Part shown: positions 1 to 8,573 of the stretch, one piece after another
Position numbering within the stretch: the first letter of the stretch is position 1
Layout of the letters: every line of letters begins with the position of its first letter
Assembly (NCBI GenBank): GCA_965603365.1
Contig: CBFDCR010000090.1
Location: 1-19,635, forward strand
Reading direction: 5' to 3'
Length of the DNA stretch: 19,635 nucleotides
Origin: JAHELQ01 sp965603365
GTDB lineage: Bacteria; Acidobacteriota; Aminicenantia; UBA2199
Translations under genes and position numbers: made by a program
Notes under the pieces: model-generated
The model's input: the letters and a program-made list of their open reading frames with translations, nothing else
What the model was told of the DNA's origin: nothing
The model's database searches: none

Positions 1-21
1 CATTTTCATATTCCGTTACCC

Positions 22-50
22 ATTATAAACGCAATCCCCCAATTTTTCAA
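22..50 (-). promoter_or_regulatory. Sigma-70 promoter firing leftward out of the window
   Basis: Read on the minus strand, TTGAAA (45-50) and TATAAT (22-27) are separated by exactly 17 bases. A GGA-type ribosome-binding site and two in-frame ATG codons (7-9 and 1-3) follow, so a minus-strand gene probably begins at the left edge and lies outside the window. Only one to three codons are visible, so no product can be named. The -35 region shares the 11-mer ATTTTTCAACC (plus-strand reading) with the pfk promoter at 18986-18996. Confidence 0.6.
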
Positions 51-86
51 CCAAAGCAATTCCCTTTCCCGATTTTTTAAGGCAAC

Positions 87-227
87 TTGCAAAATAACCA
101 GCAGCCGACAACCAATGAAATCTTAAAGTATTCATTTTGCCTTTTGCAATGGCTGTTATGCAATTTGCATTGTATAGGAACGGAACAGGGGCCTTTAAAA
201 AAGGGGGGGATGTGGTATAATGGGGGC
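87..227. other. Leader region upstream of the small secreted gene
   Basis: No gene is supported here. The open frame reaches back to 87, but its first 47 codons lack protein-like character and the signal peptide only begins at 228. A 13-base near-perfect palindrome (ATGCAA, one T, TTGCAT) lies at 158-170. An extended -10 element, TGGTATAAT, lies at 213-221. A run of seven G at 203-209 precedes another in-frame ATG at 210. Confidence 0.4.
213..221 (+). promoter_or_regulatory. Extended -10 element directly before the first gene
   Basis: TGGTATAAT is a perfect extended -10 (TGnTATAAT). No good -35 lies 16-18 bases upstream, which is tolerated for extended -10 promoters. Transcription would start about position 228, at the ATG itself, giving a leaderless or nearly leaderless mRNA. 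That the match is chance cannot be excluded. Confidence 0.4.
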
Positions 228-518
228 ATGAAAAGAATAATCATCTCTGGCACTTTGTTTCTGCTGACTGTTCTTTTTTTTCCTCTATCGGGACCGGAGG
301 TTTCGCCCACCAATGATCCGGGCAGCCGGATGGCGGCCCAGGAGGTTTTGGACTTTTCCCAGGAGGACGAAACCCAGGAACCGAAGGAGGAGGACGATGT
401 CTGGTATGAGCAGGAATTCTTCCAGCGCAAGCTGTACCAGAAGGCCTTGCCCAGCCTGACAAATAGACAGGCCGTCATCTGGTCTTTCAGGATGACCGAG
501 CCCCATACATTCTTGTGA
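228..518 (+). CDS. Small secreted or membrane-anchored hypothetical protein
   Basis: This 96-residue protein has a clear N-terminal signal or anchor (MKR, then a hydrophobic run over residues 4-20). A Gly/Pro/Ser-rich stretch, a strongly acidic segment rich in Glu, Asp and Gln (about 43-58) and a basic/aromatic tail follow. I do not recognise the family. ATG 228 is chosen because it begins the signal peptide with a Lys-Arg n-region; ATG 210 is in frame and is the alternative. The stop lies only four bases before the kinase start, and the kinase has a poor ribosome-binding site, so the two are probably translationally coupled. Inference: it may be a periplasmic partner of the kinase, or a remnant, since its C-terminus has no recognisable fold. 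Confidence 0.5.
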   Translation: MKRIIISGTLFLLTVLFFPLSGPEVSPTNDPGSRMAAQEVLDFSQEDETQEPKEEDDVWYEQEFFQRKLYQKALPSLTNRQAVIWSFRMTEPHTFL

Positions 519-522
519 TTAT

Positions 523-3279
523 ATGATCAAAAAGTACCCCTGGCACTTCGTTTATCTGATCTTCGTCATCATCTGCCTGGCCAATATTTTCCAGAAATTG
601 AGGTGGAGTACCCCCACCGACAACATCCGCTGGCTGAAAAACGAAGCCGGGCTGCAATGCCTAAAAGCCCCGGGCAAGAGCCCCATCAAAAAGGGAGATA
701 TTCTTCTAACGGTAGACCAGTACATCATTAAAGACCAGCTCGATCTCAACCGGGTGCTGCGTACCCGGAAATACCACCGCTATGAGATTGAAAGGGACGG
801 CATTATCCGCAACGTGGGCATCGATGTCGTAAATAAATATACACCGGTATCCTATTATATTCTGGTGCTTTCGGGTTTAATTTTTATTATATTGACCCTC
901 AACATACTGAACGCCAACTTAAAACAGAAAAATGAAATCTCCTCCCCCACTATTTTTTTCTTAATGAGTCTTGCCCTCTCCGGTTTTTTAATATTCTCTC
1001 CCACCGGGAACTATGATATGACAGACTTTATTTTCCTATTTCTCGACCGGCTCTCATTTATCCTCTTCCCTGCCTTTCTGCTCAATTACGCCGTCTATTT
1101 TCCCATCAAGTCGGACATAATAAGGAAAATAAGGCCGAGATATTTGAATCTGCTCATCTACGTGGCCCCGGTCTCCATATTTACGTTCTATATTTATTTC
1201 ATAACAGTGAATGTTCTCGATGCCCGGACAGAGATATTGACACTCACCATTAACCATTTCAGGAATATTTTTACGAAATACTTTGCCGTATATATACTGT
1301 TGGCCTTGACTTTCTTTATCATTTCAAATTTAATACTGATTATTAAGCGGCACCAGGGACGATTTCTCTTCCCCTTAATCGCCACTGCGCTGGGGATGAT
1401 CCCGTTAATGATCGTAAACCTGGTACTGCCGTCACTCAAAAAACAACCTCTCACCCTGCTGAACATATCCCTCTTCCTGCTCCCCCTGTTGCCTTTAAGC
1501 CTGACCTATTATCTAAGCCAACGAAAATCTTCAGCCATTGAAAATATTATCAAGAGGACCATTGCCACTTCATCCATTTTTCTATTTATTTTCGGTATCT
1601 TCTTTTTCCTGGGCCTCAATATCGAGAAAAACAAACTCCTGGGAATCTTCTGGTCTGTGGCTGCCATTCTCACCGCCGGCTACCTGTATAAACCCATCGA
1701 ATCGACAGTCCAGAAATTTTTTGAACAATTCTTTTTTAGAGGCAGCTTCAATTTTAAAAAGAAACTCAGGGAATTGATCCAGGCGCTGCGGGAGGAGCGA
1801 GACCTATCCGCCCTGTCCCGAAACTTCTTGGACACCATCATTCACGGATTTAACTTGCAAAACGCCTCTTTAATCATCCATCTGCGTAAAAACATATTTT
1901 ACTCCTACCCGGAGAAAAACAAGACGCTTTTGTCCAGGAGCTTTCGGAGCGATCTATTTGAACACGACAACCTGGTCTTTTTCTCGACTGCCGAGTTCGA
2001 GAAAAAATACCCCAAAGACTACAAACTGATGAAAGAATTTCATTATTACCAGTTCCTGCCCCTCAAAACCCCGGAAAAATTGACCGGTCTGGTGGTCTTC
2101 GGCCTCAAGAAAGACAATCGATACCTCTCCTATGAGGATTGGGAACTGCTGTACAGTATCTCCGCCTCCCTGTCCCTGTCGGTAGAGAATGCCTCCCTGT
2201 ACTCGGAATTGGAAAATCAATTGAACGAAATCAACCTATTGAAGGAATTCAATGAAAATGTCATTGAAAATCTGAATTTAGGGTTGGTGGTGCTGTCCAC
2301 CTTGAACATCATCCGCACCTGGAATTACTTCATGGAACTGAAATTTGAAATCCTCCGGGAAAAGGCGTTAAACAAGAAGGCGTACACCATCTTCGGCCCC
2401 CATTTATGGAAAAAATTGCACCAAAAGAGCGGTGCCTATATTCACAATTTCCAGACCAAAATCAATGAAAAGGAATATATCTTCGACATTTATACCTCTC
2501 CCCTAAGAGACAATCAAGGCAAGGAGATGGGTACCATCATCGTATTTGAGGATGTTACCGAAAAGGTCTTGATCCAGAATCAATTGATCACCAGTGAAAA
2601 AATGGCCTCCCTGGGCCTGCTGTCGGCGGGAATCGCCCATGAAATCAACACCCCCTTAACGGGAATTTCCTCCTACTGCCAATTTTTACTGGATAGTTCA
2701 GGAAACGGCGAAAACAAAGAGCTGATCGTAAAAATGCAGGAACAGGTGGAGAGGGCCAACAAGATTATCAGAACCTTGCTCGATTTCTCCCGCCAGAAGG
2801 GCGAGCAGGTAATGAAACTGGACCTGAATAATATTCTCGACGAGAGTATATCCCTGGTGGAGCATCAGCTCAAAAAAAAGAAAATAGATCTCCGGAAAAA
2901 GTACGTCTTCCAGAACAGGCTGTATGGATACTCCACCCGCTTGCAGCAGTTGTTCATCAATTTGTTGATCAATGCCATCGATGCCATTACCAACGCCGAT
3001 GGTGCCATCACTATTCAGGGAAAGGAAGACCGGGAGAATGTGACCATCGAAATCAGCGATAACGGCACAGGCATCGACTCGAAACACATGGACGAGATAT
3101 TCGAGCCTTTCTTTACCACCAAGGAACCCGGCCGCGGCACCGGTCTGGGATTATCCATTGCCTACAATATCGTGAAGGAGCATTATGGAGATATCGAAGT
3201 GACCAACAGGAAGGAAGAGGGTTCCATGTTTACTATCACCTTTCCTTTAGAAAACCCGCTGAGGAGAATTAAAATATGA
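523..3279 (+). CDS. PDZ/multi-TM/GAF/PAS sensor histidine kinase (NtrB/PilS-like output)
   Basis: This 918-residue membrane sensor kinase phosphorylates the response regulator encoded next. TM1 covers residues 8-24. A PDZ-like extracytoplasmic domain (about 30-105, with KKGDILLTVD) follows, then about eight or nine further hydrophobic helices between 111 and 390. After these come a GAF-like domain (about 410-555), a PAS domain (about 575-690), a HisKA domain with phosphoacceptor His706 in SAGIAHEINTPLTG, and a HATPase with N-box NLLINAIDAI, G1 box DNGTGID, F box PFFTTK and G2 box GTGLGLS. All catalytic boxes are intact. Its last four bases (ATGA) overlap the regulator gene, the usual coupling of a two-component pair. 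The multi-helix membrane unit plus PDZ suggests sensing of an envelope or peptide signal, which is inference. The ligand cannot be read from the sequence. Confidence 0.92.
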   Translation: MIKKYPWHFVYLIFVIICLANIFQKLRWSTPTDNIRWLKNEAGLQCLKAPGKSPIKKGDILLTVDQYIIKDQLDLNRVLRTRKYHRYEIERDGIIRNVGIDVVNKYTPVSYYILVLSGLIFIILTLNILNANLKQKNEISSPTIFFLMSLALSGFLIFSPTGNYDMTDFIFLFLDRLSFILFPAFLLNYAVYFPIKSDIIRKIRPRYLNLLIYVAPVSIFTFYIYFITVNVLDARTEILTLTINHFRNIFTKYFAVYILLALTFFIISNLILIIKRHQGRFLFPLIATALGMIPLMIVNLVLPSLKKQPLTLLNISLFLLPLLPLSLTYYLSQRKSSAIENIIKRTIATSSIFLFIFGIFFFLGLNIEKNKLLGIFWSVAAILTAGYLYKPIESTVQKFFEQFFFRGSFNFKKKLRELIQALREERDLSALSRNFLDTIIHGFNLQNASLIIHLRKNIFYSYPEKNKTLLSRSFRSDLFEHDNLVFFSTAEFEKKYPKDYKLMKEFHYYQFLPLKTPEKLTGLVVFGLKKDNRYLSYEDWELLYSISASLSLSVENASLYSELENQLNEINLLKEFNENVIENLNLGLVVLSTLNIIRTWNYFMELKFEILREKALNKKAYTIFGPHLWKKLHQKSGAYIHNFQTKINEKEYIFDIYTSPLRDNQGKEMGTIIVFEDVTEKVLIQNQLITSEKMASLGLLSAGIAHEINTPLTGISSYCQFLLDSSGNGENKELIVKMQEQVERANKIIRTLLDFSRQKGEQVMKLDLNNILDESISLVEHQLKKKKIDLRKKYVFQNRLYGYSTRLQQLFINLLINAIDAITNADGAITIQGKEDRENVTIEISDNGTGIDSKHMDEIFEPFFTTKEPGRGTGLGLSIAYNIVKEHYGDIEVTNRKEEGSMFTITFPLENPLRRIKI

Positions 3280-4625
3280 GCAAAAAGATCATTCACCTGG
3301 TCGATGATGAGCGCATTATTCACGATATATTTAGAAGAATTTTTAAAGAGGCTGAATACAGGCTTATCATTTCCGAAAACAAGAGTCAGGCAAAGGCCAA
3401 CCATTTCCCAGACGTGGATGTTGTCATCATGGATCTGATGATTCCCGGAACCTCCGGAATAGAGATCTTTAAAGAACTGGTTAAACATGACCCCGACGTC
3501 AATGTCATTTTCTTAACGGCCTTCGGCACCATCGAATCGGCCATAGAGGCCATCAGACTGGGAGCAATGGACTACGTGCAAAAGCCCTTTAACAACATTG
3601 AATTGAAACATAAAATCGACCGGGTGATCAAAGAGAGGGGGATGAGCCGGGAAAATATTCAACTCAAGAAGGCCCTGAACCAGCGATTCTCCTTTGAAAA
3701 CATCATCGGCAAGAGCCGGCTGCTGCGCAAGACCCTCTCTCTGGTGGAGAGCGTGGCCGCCACCACCTCCACTATCTTGATTACCGGGGAGAGCGGTACC
3801 GGCAAGGAGTTAATCGCCAAGGCGATTTATCAGAATTCCGACCGCCGCAACAACCCCTTCTTCACCTTTAACTCCAGCAATATACCGTCGTCACTGTTTG
3901 AAAGTATCCTATTCGGGCATAAAAAAGGCTCCTTTACCGGTGCCCATGCGGACAAAAAGGGAATCTTCGAGGAGGCCGATACCGGCACCATTTTTTTTGA
4001 CGAGATTGCCAACCTCGATCATGAGACCCAGGCCAAAATATTGAGGGTGATCCAGGAAAAGGAGATCCAACCCTTAGGAAGCAACAAGGTATTCAAGGTA
4101 GATGTCAGAATCCTGGCCGCCACCAATGTCGATTTGAAAGAGAAAGTGGAAAACAACGAATTCCGGGAAGATCTGTATTACCGGCTCAACATCATCAATA
4201 TCCATGCCCCCCCTTTGCGGGAAAGAAAAGAAGATATTCCCCTGCTGGCGGAACATTTTATCAAAAAATATGCGGCGGAGAACCAGAAAACCGTGAAGAG
4301 GGCCAATGAAAAATTCATCCGCTATTTAATGGAGTACAACTGGCCCGGCAACATCAGGGAACTGGAAAATGCCATTCATCGGGCCGTGATCCTATCGACT
4401 TCCGACACGTTAACGCCTCAAAACCTCCCGGCTGAAATAGTGAACGGCGGTTCCGTCAATCACAAGAAAGGCAGTTTCAACGAACAGGTAGATGACTTTA
4501 AGCGGCAGGTGCTCATCGAATCCCTGGAGAAACACAAGTGGATTCAGAAAAATGCCGCCAGGGCTCTCGAATTAAAGCCCACCACCCTGTCGGAATTGAT
4601 GAAACGCCTCAATATCCAGAGGTAG
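3276..4625 (+). CDS. NtrC-family sigma-54-dependent response regulator
   Basis: This 449-residue protein has the standard NtrC layout. The receiver (about 4-120) has acidic residues Asp10/Asp11, phosphoacceptor Asp53 in VIMDLMIPG, Thr81 in FLTAFG and Lys103 in QKPF. The AAA+ domain (about 140-375) has Walker A GESGTGKE (171-178), the sigma-54 contact loop GSFTGA (218-223), Walker B FFDE (240-243) and the R-finger region. A C-terminal Fis-type helix-turn-helix lies at about 410-447. The loop is GSFTGA, not the more common GAFTGA; the key F, T and G are kept, and this variant occurs in working activators. Paired with the kinase by a 4-base overlap, it should activate sigma-54 promoters when phosphorylated. 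I found no convincing -24/-12 promoter in this window, so its targets are probably elsewhere. Confidence 0.95.
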   Translation: MSKKIIHLVDDERIIHDIFRRIFKEAEYRLIISENKSQAKANHFPDVDVVIMDLMIPGTSGIEIFKELVKHDPDVNVIFLTAFGTIESAIEAIRLGAMDYVQKPFNNIELKHKIDRVIKERGMSRENIQLKKALNQRFSFENIIGKSRLLRKTLSLVESVAATTSTILITGESGTGKELIAKAIYQNSDRRNNPFFTFNSSNIPSSLFESILFGHKKGSFTGAHADKKGIFEEADTGTIFFDEIANLDHETQAKILRVIQEKEIQPLGSNKVFKVDVRILAATNVDLKEKVENNEFREDLYYRLNIINIHAPPLRERKEDIPLLAEHFIKKYAAENQKTVKRANEKFIRYLMEYNWPGNIRELENAIHRAVILSTSDTLTPQNLPAEIVNGGSVNHKKGSFNEQVDDFKRQVLIESLEKHKWIQKNAARALELKPTTLSELMKRLNIQR

Positions 4626-4632
4626 ACGTCAG

Positions 4633-5364
4633 ATGAAACTACAAAAATACCTTCAGCAAGCCGGCTTTGATAGTCGAAGGACCATACGGACGCTCATCGG
4701 CGAAGGGCAATTCAAGGTCAACGGCACCGTGGTTCAGGACCCCAACTTTCACATCGACCCCCAAAACGACCGGATACATTTTAAAGGGAAGCCATTAAAA
4801 CTGCGACTGGAGAAAAAATCGTACTTCGTGTTTAATAAACCGGCGGGCGTGGTTTCCACCTTAGAGGATCCCCAGAAGAGACCCTGCATCAAAAACTTTA
4901 TTACCGGCATACGGGAGAGGGTGTATCCGGTGGGCCGCCTGGATTTCCATTCCGAAGGGCTGATCCTGCTAACCAATGACGGGGATTTAATGAATTTTGT
5001 CATCTCGCCGCGCCATAAAATCCCCAAAACCTACCTCGTTAAAATCAAAGGCATACTAAAGGAGGAAGAAAAAAATAGACTGCAAACCCGGGGAATGCAT
5101 GTGGAGGGCATCCGGGTGAAACCCATTCACATCGACTTTGTGCGTAAAACCCAGCAGGACAATTCCTGGTGGCAGGTCGCCATCTTCGAAGGCAAAAAAC
5201 ACATCCTCCGCAACTTGTTTAAATACGCCGGTCATCCGGTCGAAAAATTAAAGCGGATCGCCATCGGCACCATAAAATTAAAAAAATTACCCTCCGGCCA
5301 CTGGCGGGAACTCACGGAAGAGGAAGTCGAACAATTCAAGAAAATGTACCATTACCCGGAGTAA
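4633..5364 (+). CDS. Pseudouridine synthase, RluB/RsuA family
   Basis: This 243-residue enzyme isomerises a specific uridine to pseudouridine in rRNA. An S4 RNA-binding domain lies at about 2-50 (LQKYLQQAGFDSRR). The RsuA/RluB catalytic domain (about 62-240) has the motif GRLDFHSEGLILLTNDG, with catalytic Asp104. The KTYLVKI and LRNLFKYAGHPVEKLKRIAIG segments are typical. Length and motifs fit RluB (large-subunit helix 89) best, but RluE, RluF or RsuA cannot be excluded without alignment. The gene starts seven bases after the regulator stop, with GAGG about ten bases upstream of the ATG, so it is the last gene of the kinase operon. It ends three bases from the convergent glgC stop. Confidence 0.88.
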   Translation: MKLQKYLQQAGFDSRRTIRTLIGEGQFKVNGTVVQDPNFHIDPQNDRIHFKGKPLKLRLEKKSYFVFNKPAGVVSTLEDPQKRPCIKNFITGIRERVYPVGRLDFHSEGLILLTNDGDLMNFVISPRHKIPKTYLVKIKGILKEEEKNRLQTRGMHVEGIRVKPIHIDFVRKTQQDNSWWQVAIFEGKKHILRNLFKYAGHPVEKLKRIAIGTIKLKKLPSGHWRELTEEEVEQFKKMYHYPE

Positions 5365-5383
5365 GGGTCACTCGATCCGGGTA
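5353..5383. terminator. Inverted repeat spanning the convergent rluB-like/glgC ends
   Basis: TACCCGGA (5353-5360) and TCCGGGTA (5376-5383) form a perfect 8-bp stem with a 15-base loop. The two arms lie inside the last codons of the two convergent genes, and both stop codons lie in the loop. No T-run follows on either strand, so it is a weak candidate for a bidirectional terminator or 3'-end stabiliser. Confidence 0.4.
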
Positions 5384-6621
5384 TTATCGGTAATGGTCTC
5401 ATTTTTGGGAATCACCACGATGCCGTCTGCCACGCAGTAGGCCCCACACTCCTTATTACTTTCGCTTCCCTTGTAGTCGATATAGACATGTTCACCGATG
5501 CGTACATTTTTGTCGATAATGGTGTTGCGAATATGGCAGTTGCGGCCAATGCCCGCCTTAACCGGATCTTGAGAATGGGAAGCTTCATAAAAGTCGGCCC
5601 CCATCATCACCACCCGCTCCAGGGTTGTTCCCTGCCGCACAATGGAGCGGATGCCCAACACCGAATCGGATATCTTACTCCCCTCTAAGATCGAACCTTC
5701 CGCCAGCAGGGCCTGGTTCACCTGGCAGTCTTTAATCTTGGAACCCGGCAAAAACCGGGCATGGGTAAAGATGGGATTCAGTTCATCATAAAAATTAAAC
5801 CGGGGCACCGGCCTGGCAAAATCGAGGTTGGCCTCAAAAAAGGAGCCGATGGTGCCGATATCTTCCCAGTAGCCGTCGAAAATATAGGAAAAAACCCGGC
5901 GGGAGCCAATGGAATCCGGGATGATCTGTTTGCCGAAATCATGGTCGTCATTGCCGGCCAATAGATCGATCAATACCTGCCTGCTAAAAATATATATTCC
6001 CATGGAGGCAATAAAATTTTCCCGGACACCGGCCCCCAGGTATTCGGCCGGGTTGAACAACCGGTCCAGGACCGCGGGATCTTTAGGCTTCTCGGCAAAA
6101 TCAAAAATCCGGCGGTCCGAATCGACCTTGAGAATGCCCAGATCCCTGGCATCTTCCCCGGTGATGGGTTTGGAGGCAATGGAAATATCGGCATTTTTTT
6201 GCCGATGAAACGCCAGGAAATCGTAGAGATTGATTCGGTACAATTGATCCCCCGACAGGATAATCACACACTCCACATCCTGGTTCCGGATAAAATTGAG
6301 ATTTTTCCGTACCGCATCGGCAGTCCCCTGGTACCAGTTCTTATTGTCGATGGTCTGCTGGGCGGCCAGGATCTGCACAAAGCCACTGGAGAAACCGTCA
6401 AACTTGTAGGTGGTGTAAATATGCCGGTGCAGGGAGGCGGTGTTAAACTGGGTCAGGACAAAAATCTTCTTCAATCCCCAATGGAGGCAATTGGAAATGG
6501 GAATATCGATCAAGCGAAATTTACCGCCGATGGGAACCGCCGGCTTGGCCCTGTACTTGGTCAGCGGGTAGAGCCGGGTTCCCCGGCCACCGCCCAAAAT
6601 CACCGCCAGCACATTTTTCAT
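5368..6621 (-). CDS. glgC: Glucose-1-phosphate adenylyltransferase (ADP-glucose pyrophosphorylase)
   Basis: This 417-residue enzyme makes ADP-glucose and PPi from ATP and glucose-1-phosphate, the committed step of bacterial glycogen synthesis. The N-terminal nucleotidyltransferase has the pyrophosphorylase signature VILGGGRGTRLYPLTKYRAKPAVP (residues 8-31), then FRLIDIPISNC, ILSGDQLY and YWEDIGTI. The C-terminal left-handed beta-helix carries hexapeptide-like repeats (about 295-410). The segments FNTASLHRHI and ILAAQQT recall the cyanobacterial/plant-type enzymes, though the architecture is that of the general bacterial subunit. The start has AAGGAG nine bases upstream. It lies 35 bases after efp on the same strand, at the end of a tRNA-metallopeptidase-efp-glgC run. 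No other glycogen genes are in the window. Confidence 0.95.
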   Translation of the reverse strand: MKNVLAVILGGGRGTRLYPLTKYRAKPAVPIGGKFRLIDIPISNCLHWGLKKIFVLTQFNTASLHRHIYTTYKFDGFSSGFVQILAAQQTIDNKNWYQGTADAVRKNLNFIRNQDVECVIILSGDQLYRINLYDFLAFHRQKNADISIASKPITGEDARDLGILKVDSDRRIFDFAEKPKDPAVLDRLFNPAEYLGAGVRENFIASMGIYIFSRQVLIDLLAGNDDHDFGKQIIPDSIGSRRVFSYIFDGYWEDIGTIGSFFEANLDFARPVPRFNFYDELNPIFTHARFLPGSKIKDCQVNQALLAEGSILEGSKISDSVLGIRSIVRQGTTLERVVMMGADFYEASHSQDPVKAGIGRNCHIRNTIIDKNVRIGEHVYIDYKGSESNKECGAYCVADGIVVIPKNETITDNTRIE

Positions 6622-6656
6622 CGTTTCACACTCCTTATCCCCCTAAAGACGGAATA

Positions 6657-7220
6657 CTATTTACTCATCCTCTCCACATAGGCGCCGTCCCGGGTATCTA
6701 CCTTGACGATATTTCCCGCTTCGATAAAGGGGGGAACCTGAATTTCCAGGCCGTTGTCAAGCTTAGCCGGTTTATAAGAGGCCTGAACCGTGGCCCCCTT
6801 AATGGACTGCTCGGTTTCCTTCACCTCGAATTCCATGGTCAGAGGGGGCGTGATGTTCATGGGTTGATTCTTGTAAAATTCCAACTGGTAATCGGTACCT
6901 TCCTTCAGATAGGAGACCACATCCCCCAGAAAATCCTGATTCAGGCTGATTTGATCATAAGTCTCATTGTCCATAAAAATGTACTGATCGCCATCCTGGT
7001 AGGAAAAGGAGACCTGCCGGGTCTCCAGAACCACCCGCTCCACCTTCTCGCTGGAGCGAAACCGGTAATCCCGGATGGTCATATCGTTTAGATCCCTGAT
7101 CTTGGTCTGCACCATCGCCTGGCCTTTACCCGGGGTAACGTGTTTCATCTCCTCCACCCGGTAAAGCTTATCGTTTAACAGAATGATCATTCCTTTTCTG
7201 ATCTGGGTAGCATTAATCAT
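6657..7220 (-). CDS. efp: Translation elongation factor P
   Basis: This 187-residue EF-P rescues ribosomes stalled on polyproline stretches. The KOW-like N-domain (1-62) includes the modified loop HVTPGKGQAMVQ, with Lys32 at the tip, equivalent to the residue lysylated by EpmA in E. coli. Two OB domains follow, with conserved FMDNETYDQ, PPLTMEFEV and KVDTRDGAYVERM near the C-terminus. Length is normal. No modification gene (epmA/epmB, earP or 5-aminopentanol type) is in the window. The start codon lies inside the 3' end of the metallopeptidase gene (8-bp overlap), with GGAGG five bases upstream also inside that gene, so the two are translated from one mRNA. Confidence 0.95.
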   Translation of the reverse strand: MINATQIRKGMIILLNDKLYRVEEMKHVTPGKGQAMVQTKIRDLNDMTIRDYRFRSSEKVERVVLETRQVSFSYQDGDQYIFMDNETYDQISLNQDFLGDVVSYLKEGTDYQLEFYKNQPMNITPPLTMEFEVKETEQSIKGATVQASYKPAKLDNGLEIQVPPFIEAGNIVKVDTRDGAYVERMSK

Positions 7221-8448
7221 AAAGACCTCCGCTTATAAATTTGTTCATCTGGATTCTATCGTTGGACCGGGCATAAAAAATTTCGTTTCCCCGGCGCCAG
7301 AGGAAAAAATAGCCGAACCGGGAACGACCCGCCAGAAAGGCAAATCCCTTTACTTCACCTTCACGAAAATTCACCTTGAACTGACGTTCCAGGAATTTTT
7401 TGAATACATAGAAAAAATGAGAACCGTATTTCTCCAGATCCCAGCTCGATTCCCAGAGCAGAAAATAGTTGTCGCCATCCCGGTATAGGGCGAAGCCATC
7501 CCCTCCCCAACCGGCGGCAAAATCGACATACTGGTCGTCCTGTTTCAGGAGAATATTTAAATAATACTCCCCCAGCACACCGGCATGGACCAACCGATAC
7601 CCCTCCGGTTTATAGATAATCGTTACCTTTATGGGCCTTTCGTTTTTGAAGTACTTCTCCGGATGGAGTACCTGTTCGGACGACAGCGGCGGTGCCGTTA
7701 ATACACGGTTGACCCCCTTCCACTTCTTCCGGTCGTAAACAGCGGCCGTAAATTTTAAGCCCTCGATATAGGGCATCATCAATTGAAATTTAATTATATC
7801 CGGAGACCGGCGCAGCAGGCCAGTAGCGGCTAAGGGGGAAAAGGACATCAGGGCATCGCTGTGGTAGGAGGTGAGAAGATCCGGGTCCAAGGGGATGCCG
7901 GAAAATTCCCGGCTAAATTTGGCCATGACAAAGGAGGCGTCTCCCTCCACCGCGGCCAGAACCGCCAGTTTGCGATCATCAAAATCGGAAAAGTTACCCA
8001 GCACTCGGTCGAGCCCCACCTGCTGATCCTGGATGGCATGCCGCAGTTCATGGACCACAATCAGGGCATTGATCATATTCATATCCAAAAAAGCCTCCAG
8101 AACCAGGAGTTCCCCGGTCTTCTCATTGTACAGGCCGCCGGCATTTTCCGTCAGAATCTCCGTCCGCAGCCTCTTTAAATCGATTTGCCGCTTTGTAAAC
8201 CCCATCAAATGGAGAAACCAGCTCTCTTTTTGGGCCTGCTCACCCGGGTATTCCCGGTTCACGATCGACTCTATATATCGTTTCAACTGCCTTTGGTTCA
8301 AATACTTTACCGGTAGATCCGCCTTGAAAGGCAATTTGCCGGTAACCACCACCTGCTTTTTCAGTTCATCGATGGAAATAGTCCGGGCATCCCCCAAAAA
8401 CCGGAAGGCAAAGGCCGTACAGATCAATATAAGAAATATTTTTCTCAT
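7213..8448 (-). CDS. Secreted HExxH zinc metallopeptidase-like protein
   Basis: This 411-residue protein has an N-terminal signal peptide (MRKIFLILICTAFAFRFLGDA). The zinc motif HELRHAIQDQQ is at residues 133-143, with catalytic Glu134 and ligands His133 and His137. EGDA at 168-171 supplies a likely third ligand (Glu168), the arrangement of gluzincin-like secreted peptidases. The C-terminal 200 residues are beta-rich and unrecognised. The start at 8448 is chosen because the signal peptide begins there. The open frame continues upstream only because it runs through the antisense-free tRNA-Ala sequence, and that part is not protein. There is no Shine-Dalgarno site: the ATG lies 11 bases after the tRNA 3' end, behind a T-rich stretch. 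efp overlaps its 3' end. The substrate is unknown. Confidence 0.75.
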   Translation of the reverse strand: MRKIFLILICTAFAFRFLGDARTISIDELKKQVVVTGKLPFKADLPVKYLNQRQLKRYIESIVNREYPGEQAQKESWFLHLMGFTKRQIDLKRLRTEILTENAGGLYNEKTGELLVLEAFLDMNMINALIVVHELRHAIQDQQVGLDRVLGNFSDFDDRKLAVLAAVEGDASFVMAKFSREFSGIPLDPDLLTSYHSDALMSFSPLAATGLLRRSPDIIKFQLMMPYIEGLKFTAAVYDRKKWKGVNRVLTAPPLSSEQVLHPEKYFKNERPIKVTIIYKPEGYRLVHAGVLGEYYLNILLKQDDQYVDFAAGWGGDGFALYRDGDNYFLLWESSWDLEKYGSHFFYVFKKFLERQFKVNFREGEVKGFAFLAGRSRFGYFFLWRRGNEIFYARSNDRIQMNKFISGGLYD

Positions 8449-8459
8449 GAAGAAAAAAA

Positions 8460-8532
<73 letters not shown>

Positions 8533-8544
8533 ATTCAAGAGACC

Positions 8545-8573
8545 TTTATACCACATTCTCCGCCAAAATGCAA
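8545..8573 (-). promoter_or_regulatory. Promoter of the tRNA-Ala transcript
   Basis: On the minus strand TTGCAT (8568-8573) and TATAAA (8545-8550) are 17 bases apart, with a TG one base before the -10 (extended -10). The expected start, about 8539, is a few bases before the tRNA 5' end. It is the only good promoter I see upstream of the metallopeptidase, efp and glgC. Confidence 0.7.

Noticed and set aside
87..227. Extension of the first open frame back to 87 as part of the protein
   Set aside because: The extra residues show no domain, no ribosome-binding site and would place the signal peptide inside the protein.
246..266. Possible sigma-54 promoter (TGGCAC) near the operon start
   Set aside because: The GG to GC spacing is two bases too long and the -12 element is poor.
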